From the NCBI RefSeq assembly GCF_013149275.1, contig NZ_JABGNA010000007.1, forward strand, positions 252,448 through 316,447: a DNA stretch of 64,000 nucleotides. The letters are read 5' to 3'. Shown in pieces: positions 63,391 through 64,000 of the stretch. Source of the stretch: Mucilaginibacter sp. SG564. Lineage in GTDB: Bacteria > Bacteroidota > Bacteroidia > Sphingobacteriales > Sphingobacteriaceae. The position numbers and the translations under genes are program-made. Position 1 is the stretch's first letter. Every line of letters starts with the position of its first letter. Below the pieces are notes generated by a model that saw nothing but the letters and a program-made list of their open reading frames with translations, had not been told where the DNA came from and ran no database searches.

Positions 63391-64000
63391 AATTACGTAC
63401 AGTTTTACGATAAAAATACTTTAACCTGGCTATTAAATCGTCAATAAAACAACTTAAAAACCTTACTCCTCCTGATGTATTTTTGGCTTTAAAAGTTTCT
63501 TTAAAGACCCTTGCACTTGCTGTACTTATACCACCATATCCCATTTTTGCATTGACCTTATCAAGGAATTTAGCTTTTAAATTATGTTTTGCACGTAAAA
63601 GCAATTCATAATCACCTGCTATTTTATAGCTGTCATTAAAAATCCCATATTTTTCAAAATACAATTTATGATGCAGTGCACCAACATGTGCCAAATTCAT
63701 ATATTTTTTAAAAACATTCCATGTCCACTCGCCACCTAAAGTTTTTAAAACTTCACCCTTATTATTCAGCAAGACATTTTTTGATGAAATAAAATCAATT
63801 CCTTCTAACTTGTTCTGAATAATAAATTCGTGGTATGATTGTAAACAATCAGGTAATAACTGATCATCAGAACCCACAAACATAATCCAGTTTCCCGAGG
63901 CTAATTTTAATCCTTTATTCCACGCATCATAAACTCCTTTATCAGGTTCTGAAACTGTATGCGCAATATGCGAGGAAAATTTTCCAACTTCACTTAGCGT
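63383..64000 (-). CDS. Glycosyltransferase family 2, C-terminal part (cut by window end)
   Basis: The frame stays open past the first internal Met (63883) to the window edge. Beyond it reads SEPDKGVYDAWNKGLKLASG followed by NWIMFVGSDDQLLPD, a classic GT2 (GT-A) donor-site pattern with the metal-binding DD. About 206 residues are visible and the N-terminus is missing. The C-terminal helical part is charged. It is the most upstream visible gene of the minus-strand block. Confidence 0.9.
   Translation of the reverse strand, partial: TLSEVGKFSSHIAHTVSEPDKGVYDAWNKGLKLASGNWIMFVGSDDQLLPDCLQSYHEFIIQNKLEGIDFISSKNVLLNNKGEVLKTLGGEWTWNVFKKYMNLAHVGALHHKLYFEKYGIFNDSYKIAGDYELLLRAKHNLKAKFLDKVNAKMGYGGISTASARVFKETFKAKNTSGGVRFLSCFIDDLIARLKYFYRKTVRNYE

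Overview
The window looks like a chromosomal segment of a Bacteroidota member of the Sphingobacteriaceae, most like Mucilaginibacter or Pedobacter. I infer this from the gene families: a TonB-dependent receptor with a carboxypeptidase-like leader domain paired with a DUF4249 lipoprotein, a TamB/TamL pair in which the TamA-like partner is a lipoprotein, LytTR two-component proteins and GH130. Shine-Dalgarno sites are mostly absent, several promoters resemble TTTG...TAnnTTTG, and intergenic palindromes are abundant. Genus is an inference only. I saw no rRNA, convincing tRNA, IS element, prophage or CRISPR array.

Layout. 1-2 kb: the tail of an unknown gene, a small secreted helical protein and a class III aminotransferase. 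2.4-8.5 kb: a glycan module with a GT4 fused to a helical carbohydrate-active-like domain, a second GT4, a TetR regulator and a GH130 enzyme. 8.7-12.1 kb: an OmpR-type response regulator with its kinase, a DUF58 protein and thioredoxin. 12.5-31.3 kb: core functions (dnaE, gyrB, an Skp/OmpH-like lipoprotein, a GuaD-like deaminase, an S4 protein), the tamB-tamL outer-membrane pair, a retropepsin-like protein, a BSP-family metallopeptidase lipoprotein, and an unusual HAD phosphatase-NeuB fusion. 31.4-36.6 kb: a DUF4249/TonB receptor pair divergent from a LytS/LytTR-type two-component system, with a 21-bp-period direct repeat between them that fits a LytTR operator. 36.7-42.6 kb: housekeeping genes (dapD, a GT9, a Sua5 family gene, a CCA-adding enzyme, miaA).

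42.6-64 kb: an exopolysaccharide/O-antigen locus interrupted by cysD-cysN. It makes dTDP-rhamnose (rfbA, rfbC, rfbD, but no rfbB here), GDP-mannose and GDP-fucose (manC, gmd, fcl) and UDP-glucuronate (ugd). It also carries GT4 and GT2 glycosyltransferases, a Wzy-like polymerase, a WcaF-like acetyltransferase, an acyltransferase-3 protein, and an MBOAT + SGNH-like + beta-helix trio that recalls alginate O-acetylation and modification genes. The last 10 kb looks more A+T-rich by eye.

The most striking non-coding signal is a set of locus-specific inverted repeats built from short, permuted words (attcactaa, cttgactcttgg, cagaatttt and others). They fill gaps mostly between co-directional genes and often end just before the downstream ATG. 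Similar sequence has entered coding regions: inside tamB and at the 3' ends of the GT9 gene and rfbD. Convergent gene pairs instead tend to carry clean bidirectional terminators.
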